Position numbers and translations under genes: made by a program. A DNA stretch of 64,000 bases from Pseudomonas eucalypticola (GTDB lineage Bacteria > Pseudomonadota > Gammaproteobacteria > Pseudomonadales > Pseudomonadaceae). The notes beneath the pieces are model-generated. The model was given only the letters and a program-made list of their open reading frames with translations. It did no database searches and had not been told where the DNA came from. Where the stretch lies: positions 5,488,501-5,552,500 of the forward strand of contig NZ_CP056030.1 in the NCBI RefSeq assembly GCF_013374995.1, in the 5' to 3' direction. How positions within the stretch are numbered: the first letter of the stretch is position 1; every line of letters starts with the position of its first letter. Positions 1-9,245 of this stretch are shown here, piece by piece.

Positions 1-696
1 GGTGTCGCTGGCCTGCAGCAACGCAGGCCCGCTGACACGCAGGAAATTCAGGTTGCCACCTTCCAGCGCCCGCTGCAGCCAATGCAGCGCGTCTTCCACC
101 CTGCCGGCCTCGGCCAGCACCGCGGCGTGGCTGAACTGCCCACGAAAATCACCGGCTTCGGCCGAACGTCGGTACCAGTCGTGCGCCTGGGCAGGGTCGG
201 CTGCGCACGCCATGCCGTTTTCCAGGTAACGCCCCAGCAGGTTCATCGACTTGGCATGCCCCATCAGCGCCGCACGGCGGTAGCAGGCCAGCGCCAGTTC
301 ATGGTCAAGGGCCACGCCACGCCCGGTGCCCAGCAGGTTGGCGTAGTTGTACAACCCCCAATCCAGCCCGGCTGCCGCGGCCTCACGGTAATGCACCGCC
401 GCCTGCCTGGCGTCCACCGCCCCGCCCCAACCGTGTTCGTGGCAACGCCCGAGCATGTTGCGGGCCATGGCATGCCCGCCGTTGGCGGCGATAGCGAACC
501 ATGTACGCGCCAGCGCGGGGTCGCGCTCGATGCCTTGGCCGTCCAGCAGAATCTGCCCCAGCAACGCCTGGGCGTCGGCCATGCCGGCGCGCGCGGCAGT
601 CAGGATCGCCTGGGCGGCACGGGCGGGGTTGTCGTCCAGCATCGCACGCAGGCGCTGGGCGTCGAGCACTTCCTCGCGGCGCAGTTGGTAGCCCAT
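1..696 (-). CDS. Sel1-repeat (TPR-like) protein, C-terminus outside the window
   Basis: The minus-strand frame begins with ATG at 696, one base after the piuC stop codon (698-700), and stays open for 232 codons to the window edge. From about residue 30 it shows tandem ~36-residue Sel1-like units (A-D-A-Q-x-L-L-G, G-H-A-x-A-R-N-M-L-G, G-D-F-R-G-Q-F), which form solenoids used for protein-protein contact. No signal peptide or membrane segment is visible. The one-base spacing indicates co-transcription with piuC, so it may be iron-regulated too. P. aeruginosa has a Sel1 protein at the same place beside piuC. Its exact role is not known; the repeat assignment is firm. Confidence 0.8.
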   Translation of the reverse strand, partial: MGYQLRREEVLDAQRLRAMLDDNPARAAQAILTAARAGMADAQALLGQILLDGQGIERDPALARTWFAIAANGGHAMARNMLGRCHEHGWGGAVDARQAAVHYREAAAAGLDWGLYNYANLLGTGRGVALDHELALACYRRAALMGHAKSMNLLGRYLENGMACAADPAQAHDWYRRSAEAGDFRGQFSHAAVLAEAGRVEDALHWLQRALEGGNLNFLRVSGPALLQASDT

Positions 697-697
697 G

Positions 698-1378
698 TCA
701 GACGTCCACCCAGCGCCGCAACAGGTTGTGGTAGGTGCCCGTCAGGCGGATCAGCGAGGGGTGGTCGGGCACATCACGGGTCAGGCTCTGGATGGCACCG
801 TCCATCTCGAACAGCAGCGCCCGCTGGCTGTCCTCGCGCACCAGGCTCTGGGTCCAGAAAAACGAGGCGTAACGTGCGCCGCGGGTCACGGCGTTGACCT
901 TGTGCAGGCTGGTACCGGGGTACAGCACCAGGTCACCGGCCGGCAACTTGACCCGCTGGGTGCCAAAGGTGTCCTGGATCTCCAGCTCCCCGCCTTCATA
1001 TTCGTCAGGGTCACTGAAGAACAGCGTCGATGACAGGTCGGTGCGCACCCGCTCCGGGTTGCCACGGGCCTGGCGCACGGCATTGTCGATGTGAAAGTCG
1101 AAATTGCCGCCTGCCGTGTAACAGTTCAGTAACGGTGGGAACACCTTGTGGGGCAGCGCGGCCGACATGAACAGCGGGTTCTGCCACAGCCTTTCCAGCA
1201 TGGCCGCGCCAATCTCGACCGCCAATGGGTGGCCCTCAGGCAGTTGCAGATTGTGCTTGGCCTTGGCCGACTGATGGCCGGCGGTGGCCTTGCCATCGGC
1301 CCAATCGGCTGCTTCCAGGGCCTGGCGAATGCGCGCCACCTCCTCTCGGGAGAAGATTGCGGGGATGTGCAAAAGCAT
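698..1378 (-). CDS. piuC: PKHD-type Fe(II)/2-oxoglutarate-dependent hydroxylase PiuC
   Basis: A 226-residue PiuC/YbiX-type non-haem iron dioxygenase. The metal-binding H-x-D is visible as F-H-I-D-N, and the distal His as S-L-H-K-V, followed by the Arg of G-A-R-Y-A-S-F-F that binds 2-oxoglutarate. Full length for the family. It is divergent from the TonB-dependent receptor, and the Fur-like site at 1412-1430 lies between them, so it is probably derepressed in iron starvation. In P. aeruginosa piuC lies next to piuA, and both are tied to siderophore use and siderophore-beta-lactam entry. The substrate is unknown. The start at 1378 gives the usual family N-terminus, although its ribosome binding site is weak. 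Confidence 0.93.
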   Translation of the reverse strand: MLLHIPAIFSREEVARIRQALEAADWADGKATAGHQSAKAKHNLQLPEGHPLAVEIGAAMLERLWQNPLFMSAALPHKVFPPLLNCYTAGGNFDFHIDNAVRQARGNPERVRTDLSSTLFFSDPDEYEGGELEIQDTFGTQRVKLPAGDLVLYPGTSLHKVNAVTRGARYASFFWTQSLVREDSQRALLFEMDGAIQSLTRDVPDHPSLIRLTGTYHNLLRRWVDV

Positions 1379-1411
1379 GGCGGTGGCACCTGGAGGAGGA
1401 AAGATGCCAAT

Positions 1412-1430
1412 GGTATTGATTCTTATTGAC
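1412..1430. promoter_or_regulatory. Fur-box-like operator between piuC and the siderophore receptor
   Basis: The 19 bases match 13 of 19 positions of the classical Fur box GATAATGATTATCATTATC, read on the plus strand. The site lies 34 bp upstream of piuC and about 157 bp upstream of the receptor start, in the divergent promoter region where Fur control of both genes is expected. Binding is inferred from the match and the gene functions. Confidence 0.6.
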
Positions 1431-1587
1431 TGTGTACAACGGCTCGACGTACGAATTTGTTAAAAACGTAACAACAAATTGTAAAGAACGTAAATTAGAT
1501 ACGAATGGCAGGGTATCTCAATTGATACCGAGTTTCATTTACCCTACATTCCGCCGCCTCGACACACCTTGGGGAAGGCCAAAAACA

Positions 1588-3891
1588 ATGTCACGCCAAC
1601 ACGTTCACGTACCTGTCAGCTCGCCACGCCTGCTGGTCTCGGCCATCGGCATGGCTCTGGGCGCCGCTTCGGTCTCGCAGTTCGCCCAGGCCGCCGAAGA
1701 CACCGATGCCAAGCAGAACGGTGCCATTTCGCTCGGCGCTACCAGCATCACCGGTGAGGCCCAGGAGCCTTCCTACCAGGTCGAGAAGTCAGCTTCCAAT
1801 AAATACACCGCACCGCTGACCGACACCCCACGCTCTGTCACCGTCATCCCTCAACAGGTGATCAAGGACACAGCAGCCACGTCGCTACAAGATGCCCTTC
1901 GTACTGTGCCGGGCATTACCTTCGGCGCTGGCGAAGGCGGCAACCCGCAAGGCGACCGACCGTTCATCCGCGGCTTCGACGCCCAGGGTGACACGTACCT
2001 GGACGGCGTGCGTGACACGGGTGCGCAAACCCGGGAAATTTTTGACATCGAATCGGTGGAGGTCAGCAAGGGCCCGAACTCGGCTTTCGGCGGCCGCGGC
2101 TCGGCAGGCGGCAGCATCAACCTTATCAGCAAGCTGCCCAAGGACCACGACTTCATCGACGGCGGCTTTACCTACGGCTCCGACCAGACGCGCCGCTACA
2201 CCCTGGACGTCAACCGCAAATTCCTCGATACCGCGGCCTTTCGTCTGAACCTGATGAGCCACGAGCAGAACGTGGCCGGGCGTGACGCGGTCAATTACGA
2301 CCGTTGGGGCGTGGCACCGTCGTTGACCTTCGGGCTGGGCACCGAGAACCGCCTGAACCTCAGCTACTATCACGTGGAAAGCAACGACCTGCCGGACTCG
2401 GGCATTCCCTATGGCTACAGCTCGGCCGATGCCACCGCCCACGTGCACGACAAGCCCACCGATGGCGGCAACAGCAACAACTTCTATGGCCTGAAAGACC
2501 GCGACTTCCGCAAGACCCGCGCCGACATCAGCACCATTTCGTTCGAACACGACTTCAGCGACACCATGACGCTGAAAAACACCCTGCGCCATGGCAATAC
2601 TGGCCAGGACTACATCCTGACCCAGCCCGACGACAGCCAGAAGAACGTCAACAAGTACGGCACCGTATGGCGCCGCGCCAACGCCCGGGTCAGCACCACC
2701 GAGACCACCACCAACCAGACCGATCTGTTTGGCGAGTTCAACCTGCTTGGCTTCAAGAACAACTACTCCACCGGCGTTGAGTTCACCCGTGAAGTCAGCA
2801 ACGTGACCGGCTACACCTTCGCCAACCCGGCGAACAGCAACCCCGGCGCCACTTCGCCAGGTGGCACCGGTTGCCAGCCTGGAGAAACCAACGGTGGTAC
2901 CTGTACTTCGCTGAGCAACCCGAACCCGGACGACGACTACACTGGCACCATCACCCGCAACTACGCGGGCACCAGGACTACCGCCAATACCCGTGCCATC
3001 TATGCCTTCGACACCATCGAACTGGACCCGCAATGGCTGCTGAACCTGGGCACGCGTTTCGACAGCTTTGATACCAAGGCCGACAGCGCCACCACCGGCA
3101 AGACCAAGAACGATTCCACCTTCTGGAACTGGCAGGCCGGCCTGGTCTACAAGCCAACCGACAACGGCAGCATCTATGCCTCGTTCGCTACCTCGGCCAC
3201 ACCGCCGGGCGCCATGCTTAACGAAGGTATTGATGGCAACCCGCTGACGGCAGGCAACAGCACCCTGCAGAGCGACCTGGAACCGGAAACCACCAAGAAC
3301 TACGAAATCGGTACCAAGTGGGACGTACTGCAGGACCGCGTCTCGTTGACCGCGGACATTTTCCGTACCGAGAAGGAAAACACCCGGGTACTGACCGCCA
3401 ACAACACCTACGAAAACGCCGGCAAGACCCGTGTCGACGGTTTCGAACTGTCGGCCACCGGCAAGATCACCGAGAAATGGCAGGTATTCGCTGGGTATAG
3501 CTACCTGGACAGCGAGATCGTCAGCGGTGGCCTGTCCGGCCGCAACGGCACCGTCACAGGGGGAGCCGCTACCGACGGCAATGAACTGCCCAACACACCG
3601 AAACATAGCGCCAGCCTGTGGACCACGTACCAGGTGGCGCCGAAGCTGACCATCGGCGGCGGTGCCTTCTACGTGGGTGAAGTCTGGGGCGACACTGCCA
3701 ATACCGTGTATGTCCCGTCCTACACGCGCTACGACGCCATGGCGGCGTACAAGCTGAACAAAAACGTCGACTTCCAGCTCAACGTGCAGAACCTGACCGA
3801 CAAGGTCTACTACGACAAGGCCTACGCCGCGCATTTCGCCAACCAGGCGGCCGGCCGAACCGTGCTGTTCAGCACCAACTTCCACTTCTGA
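1588..3891 (+). CDS. piuA: TonB-dependent catecholate siderophore receptor (PiuA/Fiu type)
   Basis: A 767-residue outer-membrane beta-barrel receptor. The start at 1588 follows a purine-rich GGGGAAGG and gives a signal peptide ending A-Q-A-A; the frame is open further upstream (to 1426), but those residues do not look like a leader. The plug domain follows (T-P-R-S-V-T-V-I-P-Q-Q, G-G-N-P-Q-G-D, I-R-G-F-D, D-G-V-R-D), then a barrel ending in the aromatic C-terminus N-F-H-F. A Cys pair around residue 430 suggests a disulphide loop. Its neighbours, PiuC and a PepSY flavoreductase, and the Fur-like site point to ferric-siderophore import. The ligand is inferred from family placement, not shown by the sequence. 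Confidence 0.9.
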   Translation: MSRQHVHVPVSSPRLLVSAIGMALGAASVSQFAQAAEDTDAKQNGAISLGATSITGEAQEPSYQVEKSASNKYTAPLTDTPRSVTVIPQQVIKDTAATSLQDALRTVPGITFGAGEGGNPQGDRPFIRGFDAQGDTYLDGVRDTGAQTREIFDIESVEVSKGPNSAFGGRGSAGGSINLISKLPKDHDFIDGGFTYGSDQTRRYTLDVNRKFLDTAAFRLNLMSHEQNVAGRDAVNYDRWGVAPSLTFGLGTENRLNLSYYHVESNDLPDSGIPYGYSSADATAHVHDKPTDGGNSNNFYGLKDRDFRKTRADISTISFEHDFSDTMTLKNTLRHGNTGQDYILTQPDDSQKNVNKYGTVWRRANARVSTTETTTNQTDLFGEFNLLGFKNNYSTGVEFTREVSNVTGYTFANPANSNPGATSPGGTGCQPGETNGGTCTSLSNPNPDDDYTGTITRNYAGTRTTANTRAIYAFDTIELDPQWLLNLGTRFDSFDTKADSATTGKTKNDSTFWNWQAGLVYKPTDNGSIYASFATSATPPGAMLNEGIDGNPLTAGNSTLQSDLEPETTKNYEIGTKWDVLQDRVSLTADIFRTEKENTRVLTANNTYENAGKTRVDGFELSATGKITEKWQVFAGYSYLDSEIVSGGLSGRNGTVTGGAATDGNELPNTPKHSASLWTTYQVAPKLTIGGGAFYVGEVWGDTANTVYVPSYTRYDAMAAYKLNKNVDFQLNVQNLTDKVYYDKAYAAHFANQAAGRTVLFSTNFHF

Positions 3892-3911
3892 TTCAAGAGA
3901 AGTGCCCCCAG

Positions 3912-3939
3912 GCCCCGCTCACTGTTGAGCGGGGCTTTT
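3912..3939 (+). terminator. Rho-independent terminator after the receptor gene
   Basis: A 10-bp perfect stem GCCCCGCTCA / TGAGCGGGGC with a CTGT loop is followed by TTTT, 20 bases past the receptor stop codon. Confidence 0.85.
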
Positions 3940-4018
3940 GCATGCATGAGATTTATTCGCAACCGATGCGGCATAATGCGCGCCGCATTCAGTGCCCGAT
4001 TCGGCAAGGTGATTAAAC

Positions 4019-6403
4019 GTGTTGAAGAAAACACTGTTCCAACTGCATTGGTTTTTCGGCATCACGGCGGGCCTGGTACTTGCCCTGATGGGGGTGACCG
4101 GTGCGCTGGTATCGTTCCAGGATGAAATCCTGCGGGCCTTGAACCCCGACACGTTGCGCGTGCAGGTGCAGGACAGTGGCGTGCTGCCGCCTTCGGCCCT
4201 GGTGCCCAAGCTGGAGGCCGCCAAGGGCAAGCCGATTACCGCCTTGTGGGTGGAAACCGACACCGGCCTGGCCTCACGGGTGTTCTACATGCCCCCGCCT
4301 GGCGAGCGTCGCGGTGAACTGCGCTACTTCAATGCCTACACCGGCGAGCTGTTGGGCAAGGTGCGTGGCGAAGGTTTCTTTGGCTTCACCTTGCAGTTGC
4401 ACCGTTTCCTGGCCATGGGCGAGGTGGGCAAGAACATCACCGGGGCCTGTACCCTTATCCTGGTGTTCTTTTGCCTGTCAGGCCTTTACCTGCGCTGGCC
4501 ACGCCAGGCGCTGAACTGGCGCGCATGGCTGACCCTGGACTGGGCCAAGAAGGGCCGCGGCTTCAACTGGGACCTGCACGCGGTGGCAGGCACCTGGTGC
4601 CTGCTGTTTTACCTGTTGCTGTCGGTGACGGGGCTGTTCTGGTCCTATGACTGGGCACGCGAAGGCATGACCTCGCTACTGGGCAGTGCGCCAAAAGGCG
4701 AACACCGCGAAGGCCAGCGTGGCGGCCGCACGCCACGGCCGATGCCGCCCACAGGCCCGGTAAACGTCAATTACGACGCAGTGTGGGACAGCATCCGCAG
4801 CCAGGCCGGCCCCGCCCTGCGCGCCTACAACCTGCGGCTGGCGCCCAATGGCCAGCCGATCACGGTCTTTTACCTGCTGCACAACGCCCCGCACGAGCGC
4901 GCGTTCAACAGCCTGATTCTCGACCCCCTGTCCGGCCAGGTGCGCAAGCATGAGCGCTTCGCCGACAAGCCCTTGGGCGGCCAGTTGCTGGACAGCGTCT
5001 ACGCCCTGCACGTGGGCAGCTACTTCGGCCTCGCCGGGCGCATCCTCAACACCGTGGCGGCGCTGACCATGCCGCTGTTCCTGGTCACAGGCTGGCTGCT
5101 GTACCTGGACCGCCGCCGCAAGAAAGGCCTGGTACGCGCCGCGCGCCAGCAACTGGACAACGTCGAGGCCCAGGCGGATGGCTGGCTGATCGGCTTCGCC
5201 AGCCAGAGCGGGTTCGCCGAGCAACTGGCCTGGCAGAGCGCCAGCCAGTTGCAGGCCGCCGGCCTGCCGGTGCGAGTAGAACCACTGTCGCGACTGGGCG
5301 AAGCAGACCTGTGCCAGGCCTCGCACGCCTTGTTCGTGGTCAGCACCTTCGGTGACGGCGAAGCGCCCGACAGTGCTCGTGGGTTTGAACGCAAGGTACT
5401 GGGCCAGGCCATGGGGCTTGGCCACATGAAGTATGCATTGCTGGCGCTGGGCGACCGCCACTACCCACATTTCTGTGGCTTTGGCCTGCGCTTGCATCAC
5501 TGGCTCGGCCAACAGGGCGCCCAAAGCGCCTTCGAACCGGTGCAGGTAGACAGCGCCGACCCACTGCGCCTGCAACAGTGGCAGGAGCAACTGGGCCAGT
5601 TGACCGGTGCCCAACCGACCATGGCCTGGCAGGCGCCGCTGTACGAAGACTGGACGCTGAGCGAACGCCAGCGGCTGAACCCGGGCAGCCAGGGCGCCCC
5701 GGTGTACCTGCTGCGCCTGGCGCCACCGGCGCCCCACGGCTGGGAGGCCGGCGACCTGGTCGAGATGATGCCGCGCCTGACCACCGACGTGCCGCTGCAA
5801 ACTCAGGCCCGGGAATATTCCATCGCTTCCTTGCCCGGGGACGGCGGGCTGGAGCTGATCGTGCGCCAGGAGCGTCACCCCGACGGCACCCTCGGCCTGG
5901 GCTCAGGCTGGCTCACTGAACATGCGCCAGTGGGCGCGGCCATCAGCCTGCACGTGCGGCGCAACAACGGCTTCCATGCACCGCGCGATGAGGCGCCGGT
6001 GATACTGATCGGCAACGGCACCGGCCTGGCAGGCCTGCGCAGCTTGCTCAAGGCGCGCATCGCCAAGGGCCACCTGCGCAACTGGCTGGTGTTTGGCGAG
6101 CGCAACCAGGCCCATGACTTCCTCTGCCGCGATGAGCTGCAGGGCTGGCTGGCGGGCGGCCAGCTGGCACGCCTGGACCTGGCGTTTTCCCGCGACCAGG
6201 CGAAGAAAGTCTACGTGCAGGACCGCTTGCGCGAGCATGCACGACTGCTGCGCGAGTGGGTGGCCGAGGGGGCTTTGATCTATGTGTGCGGCAGCCTTCA
6301 GGGCATGGCGGGCGGGGTCGATGAAGTGCTGCGTGAAGTGCTTGGGGCGGCTACCCTCGAAACGCTGAGCGAACAAGGGCGCTACCGCCGCGACGTTTAC
6401 TGA
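4019..6403 (+). CDS. PepSY-membrane / flavodoxin / NADPH flavoprotein reductase fusion
   Basis: A 794-residue fusion. Residues ~1-380 are a PepSY-associated membrane domain with hydrophobic helices near 12-35, 140-165, 190-215 and 340-365. Residues ~395-540 resemble a flavodoxin FMN domain ([21 protein letters not shown]). Residues ~555-794 are a sulfite-reductase-like FAD/NADPH module ([27 protein letters not shown]). The likely role is electron transfer from NADPH across the inner membrane to reduce imported ferric siderophore; this is inferred from architecture and neighbours. P. aeruginosa carries a similar oxidoreductase beside piuA. The start is GTG at 4019, with TTG at 4022 as the alternative. 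Confidence 0.88.
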   Translation: MLKKTLFQLHWFFGITAGLVLALMGVTGALVSFQDEILRALNPDTLRVQVQDSGVLPPSALVPKLEAAKGKPITALWVETDTGLASRVFYMPPPGERRGELRYFNAYTGELLGKVRGEGFFGFTLQLHRFLAMGEVGKNITGACTLILVFFCLSGLYLRWPRQALNWRAWLTLDWAKKGRGFNWDLHAVAGTWCLLFYLLLSVTGLFWSYDWAREGMTSLLGSAPKGEHREGQRGGRTPRPMPPTGPVNVNYDAVWDSIRSQAGPALRAYNLRLAPNGQPITVFYLLHNAPHERAFNSLILDPLSGQVRKHERFADKPLGGQLLDSVYALHVGSYFGLAGRILNTVAALTMPLFLVTGWLLYLDRRRKKGLVRAARQQLDNVEAQADGWLIGFASQSGFAEQLAWQSASQLQAAGLPVRVEPLSRLGEADLCQASHALFVVSTFGDGEAPDSARGFERKVLGQAMGLGHMKYALLALGDRHYPHFCGFGLRLHHWLGQQGAQSAFEPVQVDSADPLRLQQWQEQLGQLTGAQPTMAWQAPLYEDWTLSERQRLNPGSQGAPVYLLRLAPPAPHGWEAGDLVEMMPRLTTDVPLQTQAREYSIASLPGDGGLELIVRQERHPDGTLGLGSGWLTEHAPVGAAISLHVRRNNGFHAPRDEAPVILIGNGTGLAGLRSLLKARIAKGHLRNWLVFGERNQAHDFLCRDELQGWLAGGQLARLDLAFSRDQAKKVYVQDRLREHARLLREWVAEGALIYVCGSLQGMAGGVDEVLREVLGAATLETLSEQGRYRRDVY

Positions 6404-6421
6404 TAACGGGCGCGCACACCC

Positions 6422-6512
6422 TGTGGGACCGGGCGCCAGCTCGGGAACCAGGCGCCGCGGTGTAACTGATACCGCAAGGCGCCCCCTTCCCGAGCTGGCG
6501 CCTGGTCCCACA
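6422..6512. repeat. Inverted pair of REP-like elements (REPIN form)
   Basis: Two ~35-bp copies face each other at 6422-6456 and 6478-6512. Each has a TGTGGGACCGGGCG... end, a conserved AGCTCGGGAA core and a GGCGCC end. The same family recurs at 19.5, 38.7, 41.7, 45.1 and 63.5 kb. The pair lies between the convergent reductase and fruA genes and could fold as a long hairpin in either transcript. Confidence 0.8.
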
Positions 6513-6552
6513 GCGGTGTGCCTGCAACCCTGAACTGACACTACAAGGTGCG

Positions 6553-8292
6553 TCAGGCCTTGACGGGCTCTACCGCCAGTTCCACCACTTCGGCTTTCTT
6601 GATCACTGCATACACCACTGCCGTCACCGCGGCCCCGGCGGCAATCGCCAGCAGGTACAGCAGTGCATGGTTGATGGCGTTGGGGATCAGCATCACGAAC
6701 AATCCGCCATGGGGCGCCATGAGTTTGCAGCCGAAGTACATGGACAGCGCACCGGTCAAGGCGCCCCCGGCGATGCTGGCCGGGATGACCCGCAAGGGGT
6801 CCTTGGCGGCAAAGGGAATGGCGCCTTCGGAAATGAAGCACAACCCCAGTACCAACGCGGCCTTGCCCGCTTCACGCTCGCTCTGGGCGAATTTGCGGCG
6901 GGCCAGGAAGGTAGCGATGCCCAGGCCGATGGGGGGCACCATGCCCGCAGCCATGGTGGCGGCCATCGGCGCGTAGCTCTGGGAGGCCAGCAGGCCAACC
7001 GAGAACGCGTACGCCGCCTTGTTGATCGGCCCTCCCAGATCGACGCACATCATGCCACCCAGCAGTACCCCCAGCAGGATGGCATTGGTGGTGCCCATGC
7101 TGTCGAGGAAGTGGGTCAGCGCTTCGAGCATGCCGGCCACCGGCTTGCCCACCACGTAGATCATCACCAGGCCGGTGAACAAGCTGGCCAGCAACGGAAT
7201 GATCAGGATCGGCTTGAGCGCTTCCAGGCTCGCGGGCAACCGCGCGTAGCGGTTGATGGCCTTGGCGGCATAACCGGCGATGAAGCCGGCGGCAATGCCG
7301 CCGATGAAGCCCGCCCCCAGGGTGCTGGCCAGCAAGCCGCCGATCATGCCGGGCGCCAGCCCAGGCCGGTCGGCGATCGAGTAGGCGATGTAACCAGCCA
7401 GCAGCGGCACCATCAGCTTGAAGGCGCTATCGCCACCAATCTGCATCAGCGCGGCCGCCAAGGTGCCTGGCTCCTTGAACGCGGTGATGCCGAACACGAA
7501 CGACAGCGCGATCATCAGGCCACCCGCCACCACCATTGGCAGCATGTACGACACACCGGTCAGCAAGTGCTTGTAGACCCCGGTTTTCTCCTGCTTGGCT
7601 GGCGCGGCGGCACCCGTGCTGGCCGCGGACTCCTGCTTGCCCTCGGCCAGGGCCTTGTCGAGGATCGACTTGGCCTGCTTCAGTGCCACGCCCGTGCCGC
7701 AGCGGTAGATACGCTTGCCGGCGAACCGCTCGGTGGCCACATCGATGTCGGCCGCCAGCAGTACCACGTCGGCGTCCTTGATGGCCGCGGCGCTGAGCGG
7801 GTTGCGCGCGCCCACCGAGCCCTGGGTCTCGACCTGCAGGTCGTAGCCCATTTGCTTGGCGGCGGTCTGCAAGGCTTCGGCCGCCATGAAGGTGTGGGCT
7901 ACGCCGGTCGGGCATGCAGTAATGGCCACCAGCCGCGGCGCACGGTCGGCTACCGGGGCGATAGCGGCGTCGGTACACGCCTCGTGAACCTTGGCCTGCT
8001 CCGCGGCCTGGCGCAGGAACGCGTCGGCGTCCTGCAGGGCCGCCGCCGGGCTGCTCTGGAACAGGCGCTTGCCGACAAAGCGGCTGAGGTCGACAGGGCC
8101 GGTGTTGATCACCAGTACCCAGTCGGCGGCCGCGATGGTGGCCGGCGACAGTTTGTTTTCCGGGTGCTGCGGGTCGTGCACCTCAACGCTGGTGCTCCAA
8201 CCCTGGCGCTGGGCCACAGCGTCGAGCAGACGCGCACTGAGGACACTGGAGACGCGGCCGCTGGGGCAGGCCGTGACGATGGCAAGTTTCAT
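6553..8292 (-). CDS. fruA: PTS fructose-specific EIIB'BC component
   Basis: A 579-residue fructose permease that phosphorylates fructose to fructose-1-phosphate during uptake. Residues ~1-100 are a IIB-like domain (A-C-P-S-G-R). Residues ~108-205 are the catalytic IIB domain with the phospho-cysteine loop T-A-C-P-T-G-V-A-H-T. Residues ~230-570 are a multi-span IIC domain with the fructose-type G-G-P-I-N-K-A and G-A-I-P-F signatures. It is third in fruBKA, 11 bp after fruK, with AGAGGG as ribosome binding site. Control by FruR is expected. Confidence 0.96.
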   Translation of the reverse strand: MKLAIVTACPSGRVSSVLSARLLDAVAQRQGWSTSVEVHDPQHPENKLSPATIAAADWVLVINTGPVDLSRFVGKRLFQSSPAAALQDADAFLRQAAEQAKVHEACTDAAIAPVADRAPRLVAITACPTGVAHTFMAAEALQTAAKQMGYDLQVETQGSVGARNPLSAAAIKDADVVLLAADIDVATERFAGKRIYRCGTGVALKQAKSILDKALAEGKQESAASTGAAAPAKQEKTGVYKHLLTGVSYMLPMVVAGGLMIALSFVFGITAFKEPGTLAAALMQIGGDSAFKLMVPLLAGYIAYSIADRPGLAPGMIGGLLASTLGAGFIGGIAAGFIAGYAAKAINRYARLPASLEALKPILIIPLLASLFTGLVMIYVVGKPVAGMLEALTHFLDSMGTTNAILLGVLLGGMMCVDLGGPINKAAYAFSVGLLASQSYAPMAATMAAGMVPPIGLGIATFLARRKFAQSEREAGKAALVLGLCFISEGAIPFAAKDPLRVIPASIAGGALTGALSMYFGCKLMAPHGGLFVMLIPNAINHALLYLLAIAAGAAVTAVVYAVIKKAEVVELAVEPVKA

Positions 8293-8303
8293 CTCATACC
8301 CTC

Positions 8304-9245
8304 TTATTGTTCTGTCAGCGCGCGCACGCAGACGCCGCTTTCGAGCCGCGCCAATTCAGCGTGGTCACGGATGCCAAAGCCAATCTGGCTGACCGCCATG
8401 GCGGCGATGGCGGTGGCGGTGCACAAGGTCTGCTCCGGCGCAGTGCCGCTGAGCAGGCCATGGACCATGCCCGCCAGCAGCGAGTCGCCAGCGCCCACGG
8501 TGCTGCCGATGTCCACGGTGGGTGGCAGCGCTTGCAGGGCTTGCTGGCCACTGAACCAGTTGACGCCCTGGGCGCCCTGGGAAATCACCACGTGCTCGAT
8601 CCCTCGGTCACGCAAGCGCGTGGCCAGGGCCTGCTGCTGGGCCGGGGTATCCACCGCTTCACCCAATGCTTCGCTCAGCTCGGCGGTGTTCGGCTTGATC
8701 AACCATGGCTGCGTCTGCAGGCCGACGCGCAAGGCAGCGCCGCTGGTGTCCAGGGCGACCTTCAGGCCCATGGCGACCAGGCGTTCCAGCAAGGCCTGCA
8801 ACCACTGCGCATTGATACCGCGCGGCAGGCTGCCGGCCACGACCACGGCGTCATGAGCGGGGGCGATCTGTTCCAGGCGCGCCAGCAGCGCAGCCTGGGC
8901 GTCGTCGTCGACGAATGCACCGGGGCCGTTGAGGTCGGTGATGCGCCCGCCGTGCTCGGCCAGCTTGATGTTGGTGCGGGTCTCACCCGGCACGCGGATG
9001 AACTCGTCGGTGAAGCCCCGGGCCTGGAACAGCGCTTCGAACGGCAGCACGTTGTCCTCGCCGAGGAAACCGGCCACGGTCAGGTCATGGCCCAGGTCAG
9101 CCAGCACCTGGGCGACGTTGATGCCCTTGCCGGCGGCATGGCTGTGCATGGCCGTGGTGCGGTTGACGTCGCCCACCAGCAGGCTGTTGAGCGCCACGGT
9201 CAGGTCCAGCGCCGGGTTCAGGGTCAGGGTCAGGATCTTGGCCAT
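8304..9245 (-). CDS. fruK: 1-phosphofructokinase
   Basis: A 313-residue PfkB-family kinase that converts fructose-1-phosphate to fructose-1,6-bisphosphate in the cytoplasm. Both family signatures are visible: the sugar-binding A-A-G-K-G-I-N-V-A near residue 38 and the C-terminal G-A-G-D-S-L-L-A-G with the catalytic Asp near residue 252. The ATG directly follows the fruB TAG stop, so the two are translationally coupled. It removes fructose-1-phosphate, the inducer recognised by Pseudomonas FruR. Confidence 0.96.
   Translation of the reverse strand: MAKILTLTLNPALDLTVALNSLLVGDVNRTTAMHSHAAGKGINVAQVLADLGHDLTVAGFLGEDNVLPFEALFQARGFTDEFIRVPGETRTNIKLAEHGGRITDLNGPGAFVDDDAQAALLARLEQIAPAHDAVVVAGSLPRGINAQWLQALLERLVAMGLKVALDTSGAALRVGLQTQPWLIKPNTAELSEALGEAVDTPAQQQALATRLRDRGIEHVVISQGAQGVNWFSGQQALQALPPTVDIGSTVGAGDSLLAGMVHGLLSGTAPEQTLCTATAIAAMAVSQIGFGIRDHAELARLESGVCVRALTEQ

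Noticed and set aside
1426..1587. Upstream N-terminal extension of the siderophore receptor
   Set aside because: The 54 extra codons overlap the Fur-like site and would bury the signal peptide; ATG 1588 with its ribosome site fits better.
1885..3885. Minus-strand open frame of 666 codons antisense to the siderophore receptor
   Set aside because: Shadow frame rich in Val/Gly/Gln, with no domain; the receptor on the plus strand is complete.
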